Of a stretch of DNA of 6,337 bases, positions 5,744 to 6,337 are shown in pieces. The stretch is from Syntrophales bacterium. Lineage in GTDB: Bacteria > Desulfobacterota > Syntrophia > Syntrophales > UBA2210. The position numbers and the translations under genes were made by a program. The stretch spans positions 1 through 6,337 of the forward strand of contig JAUSPK010000184.1 in NCBI GenBank assembly GCA_030655735.1, in the 5' to 3' direction. A model generated the notes under the pieces. The model ran no database searches. It was not told the DNA's origin and saw nothing but the letters and a program-made list of their open reading frames with translations. Positions within the stretch are counted from its first letter, which is position 1. The number at the start of each line of letters is the position of its first letter.

Positions 5744-5904
5744 CCTACTATATTGTGTGGCCTTGGTCAATCAAAAATTCAAATACGGCTGTATACACGA
5801 TTATTTTCCTACTATATTGTGCGACCTTGGCCCAATAAAACCCCGCTTCGAGGTTTGTAAGGGGTTTTTATCCTACTATATGGTGTGACCCTGGTCAAAC
5901 AAAA
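5744..5904. repeat. Three degenerate 33-bp repeats with a 64-bp period, each with a palindrome
   Basis: Copies start at 5744, 5808 and 5872 and each opens with CCTACTATAT. They differ from the majority sequence at 2, 4 and 2 positions. Each holds arms like TTGTGTGACC and GGTCAAACAA around a central dinucleotide (5753-5774, 5817-5838, 5881-5902); the majority arms pair at 9 of 10 positions. The 64-bp spacing is close to six helical turns. On the minus strand, TATAGT abuts every palindrome (complements of 5747-5752, 5811-5816, 5875-5880). The array lies between the divergent korD and dehydrogenase genes, so a regulatory role is the leading reading. Confidence 0.85.
5837..5868. terminator. Possible terminator hairpin between repeats 2 and 3
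   Basis: AAAACCCC (5837-5844) pairs with GGGGTTTT (5861-5868) across a 16-nt loop, and one more T follows. The A- and T-runs are part of the stem and would allow termination in either direction. The loop is long, so this is uncertain. Confidence 0.4.
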
Positions 5905-6053
5905 CGTCATATTCAGGCGTATGGGCGATTCGATGTGTCCCCTCTCTTGCAGGCCCGGAGGGATATAAATTGTTTTGCATCTTTGGGGAACTTGATATAA
6001 GGACACGACACGTTATCGGAAGATATGCCTAATGAGGCTTACAATAACCATAG

Positions 6054-6059
6054 AAGGAG
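6054..6059 (+). promoter_or_regulatory. Ribosome binding site of the dehydrogenase gene
   Basis: AAGGAG lies 7 nt before the ATG at 6067 and fixes that start. A small hairpin GCCT-AATG-AGGC (6027-6038) lies just upstream. No convincing -35/-10 pair was found; TTGATA (5992-5997) resembles a -35 but lacks a good partner. Confidence 0.8.
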
Positions 6060-6066
6060 AATTTTC

Positions 6067-6337
6067 ATGAAGCTACAGGATCTGTTCAATCTCGACGGAA
6101 AGGTTGCCATTGTCACCGGCGGGGGCCGTGGTATCGGGAGATTTATTGCCACCGGTCTCGCTGAGGCGGGTGCCGATATAGTCATTACCTCGAGAAAGAT
6201 GAAGAACCTCGAGACCGCGGCCGAGGAAATTTCAAAGGAGTATGGTGTTACCGTGCTTCCCATCGCCTGCGATGTGGGGAGCGAAGAAGCCATTGACGAG
6301 ATGTTGAAGGCGGTGAAGGAGAGATTTTCCCGTATCG
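6067..6337 (+). CDS. Short-chain dehydrogenase/reductase, N-terminal part (cut by window edge)
   Basis: Ninety codons are present before the sequence ends. The protein begins MKLQDLFNLDGKVAIVTGG and shows the classical SDR cofactor loop TGGGRGIG (residues 17-24), the second strand ending in ITSRK (40-44), and CDV (68-70), which contacts the adenine ring. An arginine after the second strand (Arg43) hints at NADP(H) preference. The catalytic Ser-Tyr-Lys residues lie beyond the edge, so activity and substrate cannot be judged. The start resembles FabG-like and gluconate-5-dehydrogenase-like members often annotated in fatty-acid or aromatic degradation clusters. The gene is transcribed away from korDABC across an 809-bp spacer and probably leads another operon. 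Confidence 0.9.
   Translation, partial: MKLQDLFNLDGKVAIVTGGGRGIGRFIATGLAEAGADIVITSRKMKNLETAAEEISKEYGVTVLPIACDVGSEEAIDEMLKAVKERFSRI

Noticed and set aside
5744..5904. CRISPR-like geometry: 33-bp repeats with 31-bp spacers, three units
   Set aside because: The repeats differ from each other at 4-6 of 33 positions, two of the spacer-like segments resemble each other, and no cas gene is nearby. A degenerate 64-bp tandem repeat explains it better.

Overview
The window looks like a piece of chromosome from an anaerobic or facultatively anaerobic bacterium. The main reason is a complete four-subunit 2-oxoacid:ferredoxin oxidoreductase operon (korDABC type) that uses Shine-Dalgarno translation. Long spacers with hairpins, C-rich words and near-identical direct repeats resemble environmental Desulfobacterota-like genomes, but that placement is an impression, not a result. 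The kor genes are GC-rich, while the ATPase gene at 1128-2381 is visibly AT-rich, so the window looks mosaic.

Layout. Positions 1-232 hold two near-identical copies of an 89-bp intergenic repeat with a 143-bp offset. Next comes a minus-strand vapBC toxin-antitoxin pair (238-862) with its own promoter and an overlapping operator-like inverted repeat. A lone minus-strand AAA_14/DUF4143 ATPase with a predicted nuclease-type C-terminus follows (1128-2381). It has a near-consensus promoter placed so that transcription would begin at an internal ATG, and related terminator-bearing repeats flank it on both sides (933-1023 and 2431-2526). The minus-strand operon korD-korA-korB-korC (5257 down to 2528) is tightly packed, with 8-nt overlaps and a 1-nt gap, and ends in a 12-bp-stem terminator directly after its last stop codon.

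An 809-bp spacer (5258-6066) separates korD from a divergent plus-strand short-chain dehydrogenase/reductase gene that runs off the right edge. This spacer holds the least explained structure: three degenerate 33-bp repeats with an exact 64-bp period (5744, 5808, 5872). Each contains a TGACC-TT-GGTCA-centred palindrome next to a minus-strand TATAGT box, so they look like a helically phased operator or promoter array.

How the genes work together. KorA and KorB form the thiamine-diphosphate catalytic core, KorC completes the CoA-side module, and KorD carries electrons through two predicted 4Fe-4S clusters to ferredoxin. The enzyme interconverts 2-oxoglutarate and succinyl-CoA in an oxidative or reductive TCA cycle. 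VapBC and the ATPase are accessory genes with no evident metabolic link to it.
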